Assembly: GCF_000953715.1 (NCBI RefSeq)
Contig: NZ_LN824141.1
Span: forward strand, 1,552,501-1,616,500
Direction of reading: 5' to 3'
From: Defluviitoga tunisiensis
GTDB lineage: Bacteria > Thermotogota > Thermotogae > Petrotogales > Petrotogaceae
DNA: 64,000 nucleotides
The translations under genes and the position numbers were made by a program. This document shows, in pieces, positions 24,793 through 34,960 of the stretch; the first letter of the stretch is position 1; each line of letters begins with the position of its first letter. A model generated the notes under the pieces. The model was not told the origin of the DNA. It saw only the letters and a program-made list of their open reading frames with translations, and ran no database searches.

Positions 24793-26592
24793 TTATGATT
24801 GTGAATTAACAACATACACTGTTAATTTTTCTTCTGTTTTATTTGCTAATCGAACATCATTAACATAAATATCTATTTTGTTACCAACTATTTGTGAACC
24901 AGTATCTTGAACAATAAAATATCCATTGTTTGGCAAAGAGGATAATTCCGGAATATATACAACAGTTCCTAAAGGCAACACCTTAGGATCTGCAGCAATT
25001 GTTTGATAAGAAATTGGTTTATCACCAGATCTTGTTAATCTGAAAGTTGGAGAATACACTATTTTATCATCCCATTCAGTATAATATGTGGCTTTGAAAT
25101 CTCCTATTTTCTTATAAAATAATCTTAAAGGATCTTTTGGTTCACCATTTTTCCATAACTCAATATTAACTATTTCACCATTTTTAGCTGTTCCCAGTGC
25201 TTTTGAGTTTTCAACCCAAGAATTTTGTGAGACATATAAAGTTCTAATATTACTCGTGACGGTGATAATACCATTTCCATGATCGATTTTTAAATAATAA
25301 TTATTGTTAGCTAGTTTTCCAAGCTCAATTACTCTTCCAGGTAGTATAGAATAAATTTGTTCATCTTGAGCCAGAACACCTATACCACTTGATACCCCAT
25401 TAACGTTTCTTTCACCAAATCTAATCACTATTCTATCATAATTCGAAGGACGGGTCTTTTCAAACGGCCAATTTATTAGTTCTTCAATATTACCAACAGG
25501 TATTTTAAGCTCTTGTCCAACTCTTATATTAGTTGATTGCAAATTATTTGCTTGCATAATAATTTGGACACCTTTATTTCCTAAGCTAAAGGCATTAGAA
25601 ATACTTATTAGTGTATCTCCTGATTTTACTACATATTTAATTTCGTTAGATGAGCCTAGCAATTGAGTTACTTCCTTTTCTCCAAGAGTATAATATAACT
25701 CATTTATTTTAGAATTAATATCCTGTATTTGACCTAAATAAATTTCACTTAACGAATTTGGAGGTTGAATAATCGTTTTTTGTAACTCATTATTTAGGTT
25801 TTTAATTTGGTTTTCCAAATTTACAACGATATCTTCTAAAGATTTAATTTTTAATATATTTTCCGATTGATTTTGATAATATAATTTAGAAACTGCTTCC
25901 TCTGTTTTATAATCAACAATACTTTCAACATAACCTTCAAGATCGGCTTCTGTAATTTGCTTTTCTATCAATTCTTTTATGTTTCCGTTTTGAAGAAAAT
26001 AAAACTCGGAATCTTGAAAACTTTTCTCCAAATAATTAACTTTTTCATTTAATTCATTAATATTATCAAAAATTAGCTTTTGGTCCATTTTTGGAATATT
26101 AACCAAAAGATTTTCTAATTCAGCAATTTGATTTTCTAGATTAATTATTCTCGCTTCTAACCCAGAAGTTTCATTAGTATTATTTGAATTCATTAAATTC
26201 AAATTAGAAGCACTTTCAAGTTTTTGTACCCTAAGATCTAAATCTAATAATTTATCGATATCTTCATAACTTCTTCCCTCATACAAATAATCTTCTAGCG
26301 TAACTATTCTTTTTTCTATATAATTATATTGATCTTTTACACTTTTTACCATATCATAATCATAACTATAGTTCATTGAATTTTGATAAATTTTGTCGGA
26401 TAAACTGTTAACTTGACTTTCCATTTGGGTTAATCGATATTCTATTGCATATAATTGATTTTTAATAGCCTCCAATTCACTGTTAGGCAAAGTGGAAGTA
26501 GCTTGTTGTGGTTGAAAAAAAGAACATCCTGATAAGAGTAAAACAATTACTACACTCAAAGTCAATAGAATCATTTTCTGGAAACTCTTCAC
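24793..26592 (-). CDS. Secreted lipoprotein with coiled coil, LysM and C-terminal 3D domain (putative peptidoglycan hydrolase)
   Basis: 599 aa. The N-terminal signal ends in a lipobox (LLLSGCSF, Cys23), so it is lipid-anchored outside the membrane. Residues about 38-310 are coiled-coil rich with heptads of Leu/Ile. A LysM domain (VVKSGDTLISISNAFSL to GQELKIP, about 323-368) binds glycan. The C-terminus (about 520-595) is a 3D domain, IAADPKVLPLGTVVYIPE and then FIVQDTGSQIVGNKIDIYV with its Asp residues, related to MltA-type lytic transglycosylases. The GTG start overlaps the DUF2225 gene by 4 bases. Role: cell-wall or outer-sheath remodelling (inference). Confidence 0.85.
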   Translation of the reverse strand: MKSFQKMILLTLSVVIVLLLSGCSFFQPQQATSTLPNSELEAIKNQLYAIEYRLTQMESQVNSLSDKIYQNSMNYSYDYDMVKSVKDQYNYIEKRIVTLEDYLYEGRSYEDIDKLLDLDLRVQKLESASNLNLMNSNNTNETSGLEARIINLENQIAELENLLVNIPKMDQKLIFDNINELNEKVNYLEKSFQDSEFYFLQNGNIKELIEKQITEADLEGYVESIVDYKTEEAVSKLYYQNQSENILKIKSLEDIVVNLENQIKNLNNELQKTIIQPPNSLSEIYLGQIQDINSKINELYYTLGEKEVTQLLGSSNEIKYVVKSGDTLISISNAFSLGNKGVQIIMQANNLQSTNIRVGQELKIPVGNIEELINWPFEKTRPSNYDRIVIRFGERNVNGVSSGIGVLAQDEQIYSILPGRVIELGKLANNNYYLKIDHGNGIITVTSNIRTLYVSQNSWVENSKALGTAKNGEIVNIELWKNGEPKDPLRLFYKKIGDFKATYYTEWDDKIVYSPTFRLTRSGDKPISYQTIAADPKVLPLGTVVYIPELSSLPNNGYFIVQDTGSQIVGNKIDIYVNDVRLANKTEEKLTVYVVNSQS

Positions 26593-27257
26593 CTTAGCTC
26601 ACCCCTCAGATTTTTTGCTGCCTTTAAATAAGGATTTGAGGAATTTTTATAATCTTTTAATAAGTAGTCTAAATATCGAGCAGCCTCTTTTTTACGATTA
26701 AAACGATAATTAATATATCCTAAATAAAATAAAGCAAAAATAAAATCATCTTCTTTAGAGAAATTTTGATATTCTTTCTCTAATAATTTTTCACAATAAT
26801 ATAAAATCCCCAATTCTTTTTCTTCATCATTTTTTTCGCGATAATACCAGCTTAATTTTATCATAATTTTTATTACTTCAAGCGTTTGGCCTAAAATAGA
26901 ATATATCTCTGTAGCAATAAAAAGTTGGTCTCTATAAAATTCATCGGATTTTTCAAATGAATTATCAACTTCAGAGTTATAAATCGTTTTAATATATTCA
27001 AGAAATTGAGTTATTTTTATAAAATTATCATTTTTATTTACATAATCTACAATATTCTGCTTATCTTTTTCTTGAAAGGTAAATAAACAGTTTGGACAGG
27101 TAATTAAACTATACAGCGAAACATTTATCTCTCTATATTCAGGTTTTAAATCAAGGTCATAAGAGCTTACTTTTATAGACGTTGACGAAACTTTATCATA
27201 AGTAAATTCATTACCACAAATTGGACATTGAACAAAATCTTTTATAAAATCATCCAT
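26589..27257 (-). CDS. DUF2225 family protein with zinc-ribbon and TPR-like tail
   Basis: 222 aa. Two Cys pairs, CPICGNEF near residue 11 and TCPNCLFTF near 53, with the segment between them, match the DUF2225 family. The second half is helical with a TPR-like end (FYLGYINYRFNRKKEAARYLDYLL). The function is unknown in the family. It sits three bases after ftsY and overlaps the lipoprotein gene (GTGA), so the three are one operon. Confidence 0.8.
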   Translation of the reverse strand: MDDFIKDFVQCPICGNEFTYDKVSSTSIKVSSYDLDLKPEYREINVSLYSLITCPNCLFTFQEKDKQNIVDYVNKNDNFIKITQFLEYIKTIYNSEVDNSFEKSDEFYRDQLFIATEIYSILGQTLEVIKIMIKLSWYYREKNDEEKELGILYYCEKLLEKEYQNFSKEDDFIFALFYLGYINYRFNRKKEAARYLDYLLKDYKNSSNPYLKAAKNLRGELR

Positions 27258-27260
27258 AAT

Positions 27261-28172
27261 CTATTCCTCTATTCCTAGCAAAGCATTGCAATATTTAACA
27301 GGATCAAAAATTTGTAAATCGTCTTCTTTTTCTCCTAATCCAACTAATTTTATAGGTATATTAAGTTCATGATTAATTGCAAATGCTATACCTCCTTTAG
27401 CTGTGCCATCAAGTTTTGTTATTGCAACTCCAGTAATATCTATTGCTTCTTTAAAAGCCTTTGCTTGAATAATCCCATTTTGCCCAGTGGTACCGTCAAG
27501 TACCAATAATATTTCTTGCGGTGCGCCCTCTATTTCTCTTTGAACAACTCTTTTTATCTTTTTTAATTCGTCCATTAAATTGCTTTTAGTATGAAGCCTC
27601 CCGGCAGTATCAATGATAATGACGTCTTTGCTCTTTGCTTTAGCATGGCTAATTGCATCAAAAACTACTGCAGCAGGGTCTGAACCTTTTTGATGAGCAA
27701 TAACGGTTGCATTTAATCTATTTCCCCATTCTTTCAGTTGTTCTATTGCAGCAGCGCGAAACGTATCTGCAGCTGCTAATACTACGTCTTTACCATAATT
27801 CATATATATTTTAGCTAATTTAGCAGCAGTTGTGGTTTTTCCACTTCCATTAACCCCAACTAATAAAACTACCAAGGGAGCGTTTGAGGTGTCTAAAATT
27901 AGTGGACTAGTACTCAAATGGCTGACCATTATATCTCTTAATATAAGTAAAGGATCTTCTTGATCTGTTATTTTATTGTGATATTTATCTTTTAATTCTT
28001 CTAAAATTTTTTCTACCACATCAACACCCATATCAGACATTATGAGAATTTCTTCAAGTTCTTCTAATGTATCTTCATCTAAAGTTCTTCCAGAAAAAAT
28101 AGTCTTGATGTTATGAAATAGAGTTTTTCTTGTTTTAGTAAGTCCTTTCATAAATTTATCTAAGACACTCAA
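27261..28172 (-). CDS. ftsY: Signal recognition particle receptor FtsY
   Basis: SRP-type GTPase that docks ribosome-nascent chains to the translocon. 303 aa, the short form without the long acidic A domain. The N domain is followed by G1 VGVNGSGKTTTAAKLA (about 109-124), DTFRAAAIEQL, DTAGRLHTKSNLMDEL, TKLDGTAKGG and GLGEKEDDLQIFD. ATG 28172 is preceded by AGGAGG and, 56 nt upstream, by the -10-like box of a dispersed repeat. Confidence 0.96.
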   Translation of the reverse strand: MSVLDKFMKGLTKTRKTLFHNIKTIFSGRTLDEDTLEELEEILIMSDMGVDVVEKILEELKDKYHNKITDQEDPLLILRDIMVSHLSTSPLILDTSNAPLVVLLVGVNGSGKTTTAAKLAKIYMNYGKDVVLAAADTFRAAAIEQLKEWGNRLNATVIAHQKGSDPAAVVFDAISHAKAKSKDVIIIDTAGRLHTKSNLMDELKKIKRVVQREIEGAPQEILLVLDGTTGQNGIIQAKAFKEAIDITGVAITKLDGTAKGGIAFAINHELNIPIKLVGLGEKEDDLQIFDPVKYCNALLGIEE

Positions 28173-28200
28173 TTCTTACATCCTCCTTATACTTTCATTT

Positions 28201-28368
28201 TACTGTCTTTACAAATTCTAAATCGGTATTATATATATGTTTTGCATTCATTTATTTACAAAATATCTATCAACTTCTAATCCTTACCAATTCTTAATTT
28301 CTTTAATCTTTTAATACTTGTACCGAGAAAAAAGGGGAAGGACTACGCCCTGGATCCATTATAAATTC
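28201..28368 (-). repeat. Dispersed upstream repeat, copy D (before ftsY)
   Basis: Minus strand: GAATTTATAATGGATCC, CGGTACAAGTATTAAAAG, GGATTAGAAGTTGATAGATA, TTTTGTAAATAAATG, ATATATAATACC (box 28228-28233) and TAGAATTTGTAAAGACAGTA. Box to start: 56 nt. Similarity continues for about 20 bases beyond the left boundary (AGATTTTCTAAAAAT). Confidence 0.85.
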
Positions 28369-28445
28369 GAAATTCCATTTTTAGAAAATCTTCATTGTTA
28401 AAGTCCTACTTTCAACTCTTAGGACTATTCTTAGGAATATTAAAA

Positions 28446-29726
28446 TTATTTTAATTTAAAGATAAGGGGTAACTTTCTAATTTTGAATATTTTTTCAATC
28501 TTTACTATTTCATTAGTCAATAGATCAGAAGCATATAACGTAAAATCAACTGGAATTTCACCAAATCTGTCTTCCAAATTCAAAATTGCTAAATATTCGC
28601 TACTTTCGCCCTTCCATTTTAGTTCAATTATCCCTTTTGCTAACTCTCGCGCTGAAAATAAATCACACTGTGATTTAATTTCTTTTGAAAGCTTAATAAC
28701 CTTTTTAAAATAATTAAGGAATTCATAATCTCCTTTATTCCATTTGATAGGATCTTTATCAAAAAGGCTTGGAAGTTTATCTAACATTAATTCCTGCCCA
28801 GCATATACAAGCGTAGCTCCAGGAAGCAATGAATAAAACATTGTCCAATTCTTTATTTTATTTTTTCCATTTAATAGAAAAGAAATTCTTGGATTGTCAT
28901 GATTTTCTAAAAATCTCATCTTAACTGAGTTATTCGGTAACATGGTTTTTTGTAAATAAATTTGATTTAAAAAATAATCTAACCCTTTTTCTCCTCTAAA
29001 AAAAGAGTGTAGATACTCATAACCATCATAATCATAGGTTAAATCAAAAACATCATATAACTCAGCATCACAAGATACTTCAAATCCCCTATTTCTTAAA
29101 CTATTCAAAAAATTAAGATCTAAACTTTCAGCAAGCCATATTAATTCTTTTTTTTGAGATATATATTCTTTAGCTCTTCTCCAGAAATCCAAGGGTATTA
29201 ATGAAGCTACATCGCATCGAAAACCATCAACTCCAAGTTCTACCCACATTTCAAGAACACTTATTAAATATTCCCATAATTCCTTGTTGTTAAAATCTAA
29301 ATCATATACATCATTCCACTCACTAACTTTCCTCGTAAAATTTCCTTTTTCATCCTTTAAAAACCATTCTGGATGTTTTTCAATCAAATATGAATCCATG
29401 GAAGTATGATTAAATACAATATCTATCATTATTTTCAGATCAATAGAATGAGCTTTATCTATTAGTTTTTTGAAAAAATCTTTATTTCCATATTCTAAAG
29501 ATATCTCTTCATAATTTTTAATAGAATAAGGACTTCCATGTGTGCCCTTTCTTCCAACTTTACCCACCGGATAAAAAGGCATTAACCAAACAATATCAAC
29601 TCCTAAGGCTTTTATCCTTTCTAGATCATTATATACATCATTAAAAGTTCCAGCATTTGCAAAATTTCTTGTAAACACTTCATAAATCACACAATTTTTT
29701 AACCATTTGGGTGTGTCTTTTGCCAT
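28446..29726 (-). CDS. Alpha-amylase family glycosidase (GH13)
   Basis: About 426 aa, cytosolic (no signal). The barrel motifs are DIVFNHTS (region I, about residue 100), DGFRCDVAS with the nucleophile (II, about 166), WLAESLD with the acid Glu (III, about 196) and FLENHDNPR (IV, about 268). The N-terminal VIYEVFTRNFANAGTFNDV is typical. It lacks a long C-terminal sandwich. The substrate is not clear; a maltodextrin-degrading or transglycosylating enzyme is likely. Start ATG 29726, six nt after GAAGGAGGA; an ATG at 29744 lies before that site. Confidence 0.87.
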   Translation of the reverse strand: MAKDTPKWLKNCVIYEVFTRNFANAGTFNDVYNDLERIKALGVDIVWLMPFYPVGKVGRKGTHGSPYSIKNYEEISLEYGNKDFFKKLIDKAHSIDLKIMIDIVFNHTSMDSYLIEKHPEWFLKDEKGNFTRKVSEWNDVYDLDFNNKELWEYLISVLEMWVELGVDGFRCDVASLIPLDFWRRAKEYISQKKELIWLAESLDLNFLNSLRNRGFEVSCDAELYDVFDLTYDYDGYEYLHSFFRGEKGLDYFLNQIYLQKTMLPNNSVKMRFLENHDNPRISFLLNGKNKIKNWTMFYSLLPGATLVYAGQELMLDKLPSLFDKDPIKWNKGDYEFLNYFKKVIKLSKEIKSQCDLFSARELAKGIIELKWKGESSEYLAILNLEDRFGEIPVDFTLYASDLLTNEIVKIEKIFKIRKLPLIFKLK

Positions 29727-29957
29727 GAAAAAATCCTCCTTCATTTTTTAATCGATTACAGCTGAAGTAGTTGCATATAATAATATAATATAAAAATTAT
29801 AAATAGCAACCTTCAACAAAATGAATTATTTTTGCTACTGAATAATTATACCATTGATTATATCAAATCTGCTAGTATTTTCTTTTTTACAAAATTATTT
29901 ATATATTGAATCTATTTTCAAAAAAATCAATTGAGCTTCTAAAAAGTTATAAGAAAT

Positions 29958-30677
29958 TTAATCTTTATTTTGGAACATTCTCAGATAAAATTTAACTAAA
30001 TCTGGAATCTTTTTTATTCTTCGTGGTTCTTTTATCATTCTATATAACCATTCTAATCCTAGCTTTTGATAGAATTGAGGAGCTCTCTTTACTTCTCCAG
30101 CAAGAACATCAAAACTACCCCCCACGCCCATTAGTAACTTTGCATTAATAGATTCTATATTTCTCTTTATAAAAATTTCTTGCTTTGGAATACCCATTCC
30201 TACAAAAACAAGATCTGCTTTTTTATTATTAATATCTTCCACAATTTCTGATTCCATGTTCCAATCAAAATATCCATGATGATAACCTACTATTGCTGTT
30301 CCGAATTTATTTACAATATTTTCAGAGGCTTTCTTTACAGCTTCTTCTGTTGATCCTAAAAGATATACCTTATAATTTTGTTTTGTAGATAAACGCAACA
30401 AAAATTCCATCGTATCATAACCTGGGCATCTTTCCGTTTCAATACCTTTTTTCTTTAATAATTTGACTATCCCTACCCCATCTGGAATAGAAAAGGATGC
30501 CTCTTTTAAGGCTACAGAATACTCATTTCCTTTTATATATTCCATGTACATTAAAGCATTTAAAGTTACAATCCATAATTTATCTTCTAAAAATAATTTT
30601 TCTGCTATAAAATTATATATTTCTTTTTTTTCCCCACATAGAATAGTTAAACTATTCAATAAATATTCTATTGGCAA
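29958..30677 (-). CDS. WecG/TagA/CpsF family glycosyltransferase (GT26)
   Basis: About 239 aa. Transfers a sugar such as N-acetylmannosaminuronate or ManNAc onto a lipid-linked precursor in cell-envelope polymer synthesis. Motifs: SIPDGVGIVKLLKKKG near residue 45, DTMEFLLRL, VYLLGSTEEAVKKASENI, DLVFVGMGIPKQEIFI and GVGGSFDVLAGEVKRAPQF, the family signature. Start taken as TTG 30677 after GAGGTGAATATT. It stands apart from other envelope genes and is divergent from tig. Confidence 0.9.
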   Translation of the reverse strand: MPIEYLLNSLTILCGEKKEIYNFIAEKLFLEDKLWIVTLNALMYMEYIKGNEYSVALKEASFSIPDGVGIVKLLKKKGIETERCPGYDTMEFLLRLSTKQNYKVYLLGSTEEAVKKASENIVNKFGTAIVGYHHGYFDWNMESEIVEDINNKKADLVFVGMGIPKQEIFIKRNIESINAKLLMGVGGSFDVLAGEVKRAPQFYQKLGLEWLYRMIKEPRRIKKIPDLVKFYLRMFQNKD

Positions 30678-30980
30678 AATATTCACCTCATAAATATCTT
30701 TTTAATTGCTAGAAAACAATTTTTGGTTTACTATTCTTTTCAGAAAATATTTTAACATAATTACTAATAAATAAAGAATCTTTTTGTTAAATATTTCAAG
30801 TTTGCTTTTCTAAATAATAAAAAAGAAATAATTTAACATTTTACAGATGAAAAATAAAATTTGACCTAAAATTAACCAAATTCATTTACTTAAATTGTAT
30901 AATACTTGAAGGTTGATTTTATAAAAATTGAATTAAATTAATTAGAAATAATTTTTAATCCTAGAAGGAGGAAATTAAAC

Positions 30981-32360
30981 ATGGAAAAAAGCCTAATATA
31001 CCAAGATAAAAACGTTAAGAAATATTTAGTGAAGTTTGATAAAGAAGAAATTGATAAATTAGAAAATCGTATTGCAAAGTATATTAATAGCAATTATACT
31101 TTTGAAGGATTTAGAAAAGGTAAAGTTCCAAAAGATATCGTCAAATTACGTTTAGGTAATGAATTTCAAGAAATGCTTTTAGAAGAGGCAGAACATGAAT
31201 TGGAACATAAAATATCTGAAGAAGAAAAGATTTTATTTCCAATTATCATAGAATCGAGTTCAATAGATAATGACATCATTGAGTTTGAAATAATTTTACA
31301 TACATACCCAAATATAATTTCAACAAACTTTGAGGATATGGTTGTTAAAGTACCAGACTCAAAAGGTATCGTAGAAGAATACATAAATCAAAGATTAAAT
31401 GAACTTTTGGAAAGCAATGTTATCTTAGAACCAAAAAATGGACCAATTGAATATGGTGATTTTGTTAGATTAGAATATTATGTTATAGATAGCCAAGGCA
31501 ATATAATTGAAGAAAAAAATGAACTTGAAGTTGTTGTAAGAGAGCAAGATCCTAGGCCATTAATTAAAGCTCTTATTGGCAAATCTAATGGTGATGAATT
31601 TGAAGTAGAAATTCCTCAAAATGAAACCGAGAATGAAGAAAATAAAGAAACATTAATTACAAAAGCTAAAGTTGTCCAAATTTATTCGAGAAAAATGCCA
31701 GAACTAAACGACAATTTTGTAAAAGAACTTAATATTGAGGTGGAAACACTTTCTGATTTAAAAGAAAAGATTAGAAAAGAAGGGGAAGAGGCTGTTAAAG
31801 ATTGGCAAGAACAATTTATCATCAACTATATTTTATCAGAAATACCCAATTATGTTGAAATAGAGATATCGCCAGAAACATTAAATTATTACGTTGAATC
31901 ATCCATCAATGACCTAAAAACTAAAGGAAATTATGAAAGTCAATTAGAGAAATTTAATAATGACGAAAACAAACTCATCGAAGATATAAAGAATAGCGCA
32001 TTAAAATGGATAAAAGAAATAATTGTTATAGAAAATATTGCTAATGAGAATAACATTACGGTCACTGAGGAAGAACTTAATCAAGCAATCAAAAATTTTG
32101 GTAGTATGTATGGACTTTCGTATGCAAGAGCATTAGAAATTGTTAATTCTAATCATCAAATTTTAGAAGAACTAGCATGGAATGAATTACGAATCAAAGT
32201 TGCTAAGTTTATTAAGGAAATGGTTAAGATTGAAGAAATTGAAGACACCGAAAAATCTAATGAAGATAAAGAAGCCGACGAACTAATTAATCAAGATCAG
32301 GAAAATCAGATATCAGAAGAAACTAATGAACAAAATATGAAAGACTCTACTCAGGAGTAG
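30981..32360 (+). CDS. tig: Trigger factor
   Basis: Ribosome-bound chaperone with prolyl isomerase activity. 459 aa. The ribosome-binding signature NYTFEGFRKGKVPKDIVKLR is near residues 36-55. The middle PPIase domain is recognisable by its position (GDFVRLEYYVID) but is divergent and lacks a clear FKBP core sequence. A long helical C-terminal domain and an acidic Glu/Asn tail follow. ATG follows AGAAGGAGG. Two tRNA genes come directly after and may be co-transcribed. Confidence 0.93.
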   Translation: MEKSLIYQDKNVKKYLVKFDKEEIDKLENRIAKYINSNYTFEGFRKGKVPKDIVKLRLGNEFQEMLLEEAEHELEHKISEEEKILFPIIIESSSIDNDIIEFEIILHTYPNIISTNFEDMVVKVPDSKGIVEEYINQRLNELLESNVILEPKNGPIEYGDFVRLEYYVIDSQGNIIEEKNELEVVVREQDPRPLIKALIGKSNGDEFEVEIPQNETENEENKETLITKAKVVQIYSRKMPELNDNFVKELNIEVETLSDLKEKIRKEGEEAVKDWQEQFIINYILSEIPNYVEIEISPETLNYYVESSINDLKTKGNYESQLEKFNNDENKLIEDIKNSALKWIKEIIVIENIANENNITVTEEELNQAIKNFGSMYGLSYARALEIVNSNHQILEELAWNELRIKVAKFIKEMVKIEEIEDTEKSNEDKEADELINQDQENQISEETNEQNMKDSTQE

Positions 32361-32403
32361 ACAAAAACCTTTTTTTTTGGTAGAATATACATGTCAGTAA
32401 AGT

Positions 32404-32480
32404 GGGGACGTGGTGAAGCTGGTTATCATGCCGGTCTGTCACACCGGTGGCCGCGGGTTCGAGTCCCGTCGTCCCCGCCA
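32404..32480 (+). tRNA. tRNA-Asp (GTC)
   Basis: 77 nt with encoded CCA. Acceptor GGGGACG pairs with CGTCCCC; anticodon stem CCGGT/ACCGG around CTGTCAC gives anticodon GTC. T-arm GGGTTCGAGTCCC is intact. Confidence 0.97.
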
Positions 32481-32501
32481 GTATTATATATATATAACAA
32501 T

Positions 32502-32578
32502 GGCAACGTAGCCAAGGGGCCTAAGGCGGCGGTCTGCAAAATCGCTATTCGAGGGTTCAAATCCCTCCGTTGCCTCCA
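32502..32578 (+). tRNA. tRNA-Cys (GCA)
   Basis: 77 nt with encoded CCA. Acceptor GGCAACG pairs with CGTTGCC; anticodon loop CTGCAAA gives GCA. T-arm GAGGGTTCAAATCCCTC is intact. It lies 21 bases after tRNA-Asp. Confidence 0.97.
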
Positions 32579-32628
32579 TATTTATAAATTAATTTCACCT
32601 TGAATTTCAAAGAGTTCAAGAAAATGTT

Positions 32629-32658
32629 AAAAGCGGGTAATAATAATTACCCGCTTTT
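32629..32658. terminator. Terminator after the tRNA pair
   Basis: Perfect 13-bp stem, AAAAGCGGGTAAT and complement, around AATA. The A-arm and T-arm make it bidirectional; it closes the tig-tRNA unit and could also serve the proB operon end 130 bases away. Confidence 0.9.
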
Positions 32659-32788
32659 CTTTCCTAACAATAAGTTTATATGTAAATATAATTAAAATAC
32701 TGAATAAGCATAGAAACTTCGCTAAAGAAATAATTCTTCTTTTGATTTTTAAAACCTGTAGTTTTTCTTCATTGAATATTCTAACAAT

Positions 32789-33907
32789 TTAAAATTCTTT
32801 TTCTATTACCATATTATCTCTATGAATTATCTCTTCAGGTCCAAATTTTTCGTTAAATAAATGTATTTCTTCTGTTTTTTTACCAATTATCAATTTTATT
32901 TCTTCAGATGAGTAATTAACTAAACCTTTGCCAATATTTTCTCTTTTTTCATTAAGAATTCTAACCAAATCTCCAGCAATAAAAACACCTTTTACTTCAT
33001 TAATTCCAACAGCAAGAAGACTTTTACCACTTAAAAGAGCCTTTTGTGCACCTTCATCTACTATTACTTCACCTTTTGGTTTTAAACTGAAGTTTATCCA
33101 TCTTTTCCTCTTACTTAATTTTTTTCCTTTTGGAATAAACGTTGTTCCAATATTAAACATGTTAGATTCTATACTATCTATAACTCGAATAATTACATCT
33201 TTCTCATAGCTTGGGGCAATAACCATGGGGATCCCCGCACTCAACGAGATTTTAGCAGCTTTTATCTTTGAATTCATCCCACCAGTCCCTAACTTTCCAG
33301 CTTTTCCATTTGCCAAGTTTTCAATTTCTAAATTGACTTCCTCCACAACTCTAATTATTGAATTAGGATCGTTTAAATTCTTTAATAAACCTGATACATC
33401 AGAAAGTATAATAAGCAAATCAGCTTCAATTAAACTTGCTACTTGAGCAGATAAAACATCATTATCGCCAAATTTAATTTCTAAAGTAGCTGTAGTGTCG
33501 TTTTCATTTATGATTGGAATTATATTAAACTTTAAAAGCTGATTAATAGTGTTATAAGCATTAAGATATCGTCTCCTATTAGCAAAGTCTTCTCCTGTTA
33601 TTAATATTTGAGCACATTTTAAATTATTTTCATTAAAATGCTTATTATAGGTAGATATCAAAAGGCCTTGACCTATAGCAGCGCATGCCTGTTTTTCAAT
33701 TAGTAAACTTGGTTTCTTTTTATAGCCTAATTCTGCCATACCAGCAGCAATTGCCCCGGAAGAAACAATAACGATATCTTTACCAACTTTTTTTAACGTA
33801 CTAACTTGTTCGACTATGTTTCTGATTTTGTCTTCATCTATTCCATTTTCATTGCTTAAAGAACTACTTCCAACTTTTATTACAATTTCAGAGATATTTT
33901 CATTCAA
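32789..33907 (-). CDS. proB: Glutamate 5-kinase
   Basis: First step of proline synthesis from glutamate. About 372 aa: an amino-acid-kinase domain with IVIKVGSSSLSNENG, IVSSGAIAAGM and PIINENDTTA, then a C-terminal PUA domain (about 285-365, GEVIVDEGAQKALLSGKSLL and GVFIAGDLVRI), as in full-length ProB. TTG 33907 lies after GGTGA; the frame also allows GTG 33916. It starts about 20 bases after the isocitrate-dehydrogenase-type gene, so it is the last gene of the operon. The partner proA is not in the window. Confidence 0.93.
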   Translation of the reverse strand: MNENISEIVIKVGSSSLSNENGIDEDKIRNIVEQVSTLKKVGKDIVIVSSGAIAAGMAELGYKKKPSLLIEKQACAAIGQGLLISTYNKHFNENNLKCAQILITGEDFANRRRYLNAYNTINQLLKFNIIPIINENDTTATLEIKFGDNDVLSAQVASLIEADLLIILSDVSGLLKNLNDPNSIIRVVEEVNLEIENLANGKAGKLGTGGMNSKIKAAKISLSAGIPMVIAPSYEKDVIIRVIDSIESNMFNIGTTFIPKGKKLSKRKRWINFSLKPKGEVIVDEGAQKALLSGKSLLAVGINEVKGVFIAGDLVRILNEKRENIGKGLVNYSSEEIKLIIGKKTEEIHLFNEKFGPEEIIHRDNMVIEKEF

Positions 33908-33926
33908 ATAGATCACCAACCATTTT

Positions 33927-34928
33927 TCATAGATCTAACATACTGATAATTTTATTTTTTAATGACTCAGTAGTACCTTTTCCTTTTAGATCTGGTGTGA
34001 GAATATTTTTATCTTCTACAGCTTTTTCAATTGCAAATTCCAACTTTTTTGCAAGTTGATACTCTTCCAAATATTCCAAAAGCATAACGGATGAACGTAA
34101 TAAGGCAATAGGATTAGCAATTCCTTTACCCGCAATATCTGGAGCTGAACCATGAACTGCTTCGAATACTGCTATCTCATCCCCAATATTTGCCCCAGGG
34201 GCTAATCCCAAGCCTCCTATAAGTCCAGCGGCAAGATCAGATAAAATGTCTCCATATAAATTTGGACAAACTATCACATCATACTTTTCTGGATTTAAAA
34301 CAAGTTGCATACTCATATTATCAACTATTTTTTCTTCATATTCTACTTCTGGGTAGTTATTCGAAATATTTCGGATAGATTGTAAAAATAATCCGTCAGT
34401 TAATTTTTGAATGTTTGCTTTATGGACAGCTGTTACTTTTTTTCTATCGTGCCTCCGAGCATAATCAAAAGCATATTTTGCTATTTTTTCGCTCGCAGCC
34501 CTAGTAATAACTCTTACAGCGCAAGAAGTAGACTCATCAATTGAATATTCAATTCCTTTATAAAGACATTCTGTATTTTCTCTAATTATCACTAAATCAA
34601 TTTTTTCAAATTTATTATTGATTCCAGGTAAACTTTTAACTGGTCTAAGGTTGGCGTACAAATTTAATTTTTCTCTTAGAGTAACGTTTACACTTCGAAA
34701 TCCTTCTCCTACCGGTGTTGTAATAGGACCTTTTAAAGCAACTTTGTTTCTCTTTATAGATTCTAAAACAACCTCTGGCAAAGGTGTCCCATATTTCTTT
34801 ATAGCTTTAGCACCTGCGTCAACCATTTCCCAAGATATTGGTGCTTTTAGTTTATCAAAAACTTCTATAACAACTTGCGTTATTTCTGGACCAATTCCAT
34901 CACCAGGTATCAACGTTACCTTATGCAT
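33927..34928 (-). CDS. Isocitrate/homoisocitrate dehydrogenase, NAD-type beta-decarboxylating family
   Basis: 333 aa of the isocitrate/isopropylmalate dehydrogenase family. The substrate loop reads SVNVTLREKLNLYANLRP. The S-x-N-x-x-x-R pattern is what isocitrate-specific enzymes use, whereas isopropylmalate and homoisocitrate enzymes lack the Ser/Asn pair. Other motifs: IIRENTECLYKGIEY, catalytic VHKANIQKLTDGLF, CPNLYGDILSDLAAG and [14 protein letters not shown]. The dinucleotide-binding residues favour NAD (inference). The upstream genes encode a NifV-like synthase and a LeuCD-type hydro-lyase, so it would yield 2-oxoglutarate (or, alternatively, 2-oxoadipate). Confidence 0.85.
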   Translation of the reverse strand: MHKVTLIPGDGIGPEITQVVIEVFDKLKAPISWEMVDAGAKAIKKYGTPLPEVVLESIKRNKVALKGPITTPVGEGFRSVNVTLREKLNLYANLRPVKSLPGINNKFEKIDLVIIRENTECLYKGIEYSIDESTSCAVRVITRAASEKIAKYAFDYARRHDRKKVTAVHKANIQKLTDGLFLQSIRNISNNYPEVEYEEKIVDNMSMQLVLNPEKYDVIVCPNLYGDILSDLAAGLIGGLGLAPGANIGDEIAVFEAVHGSAPDIAGKGIANPIALLRSSVMLLEYLEEYQLAKKLEFAIEKAVEDKNILTPDLKGKGTTESLKNKIISMLDL

Positions 34929-34960
34929 TAAATCACCTACTTATTTTAATTAAAAATTTT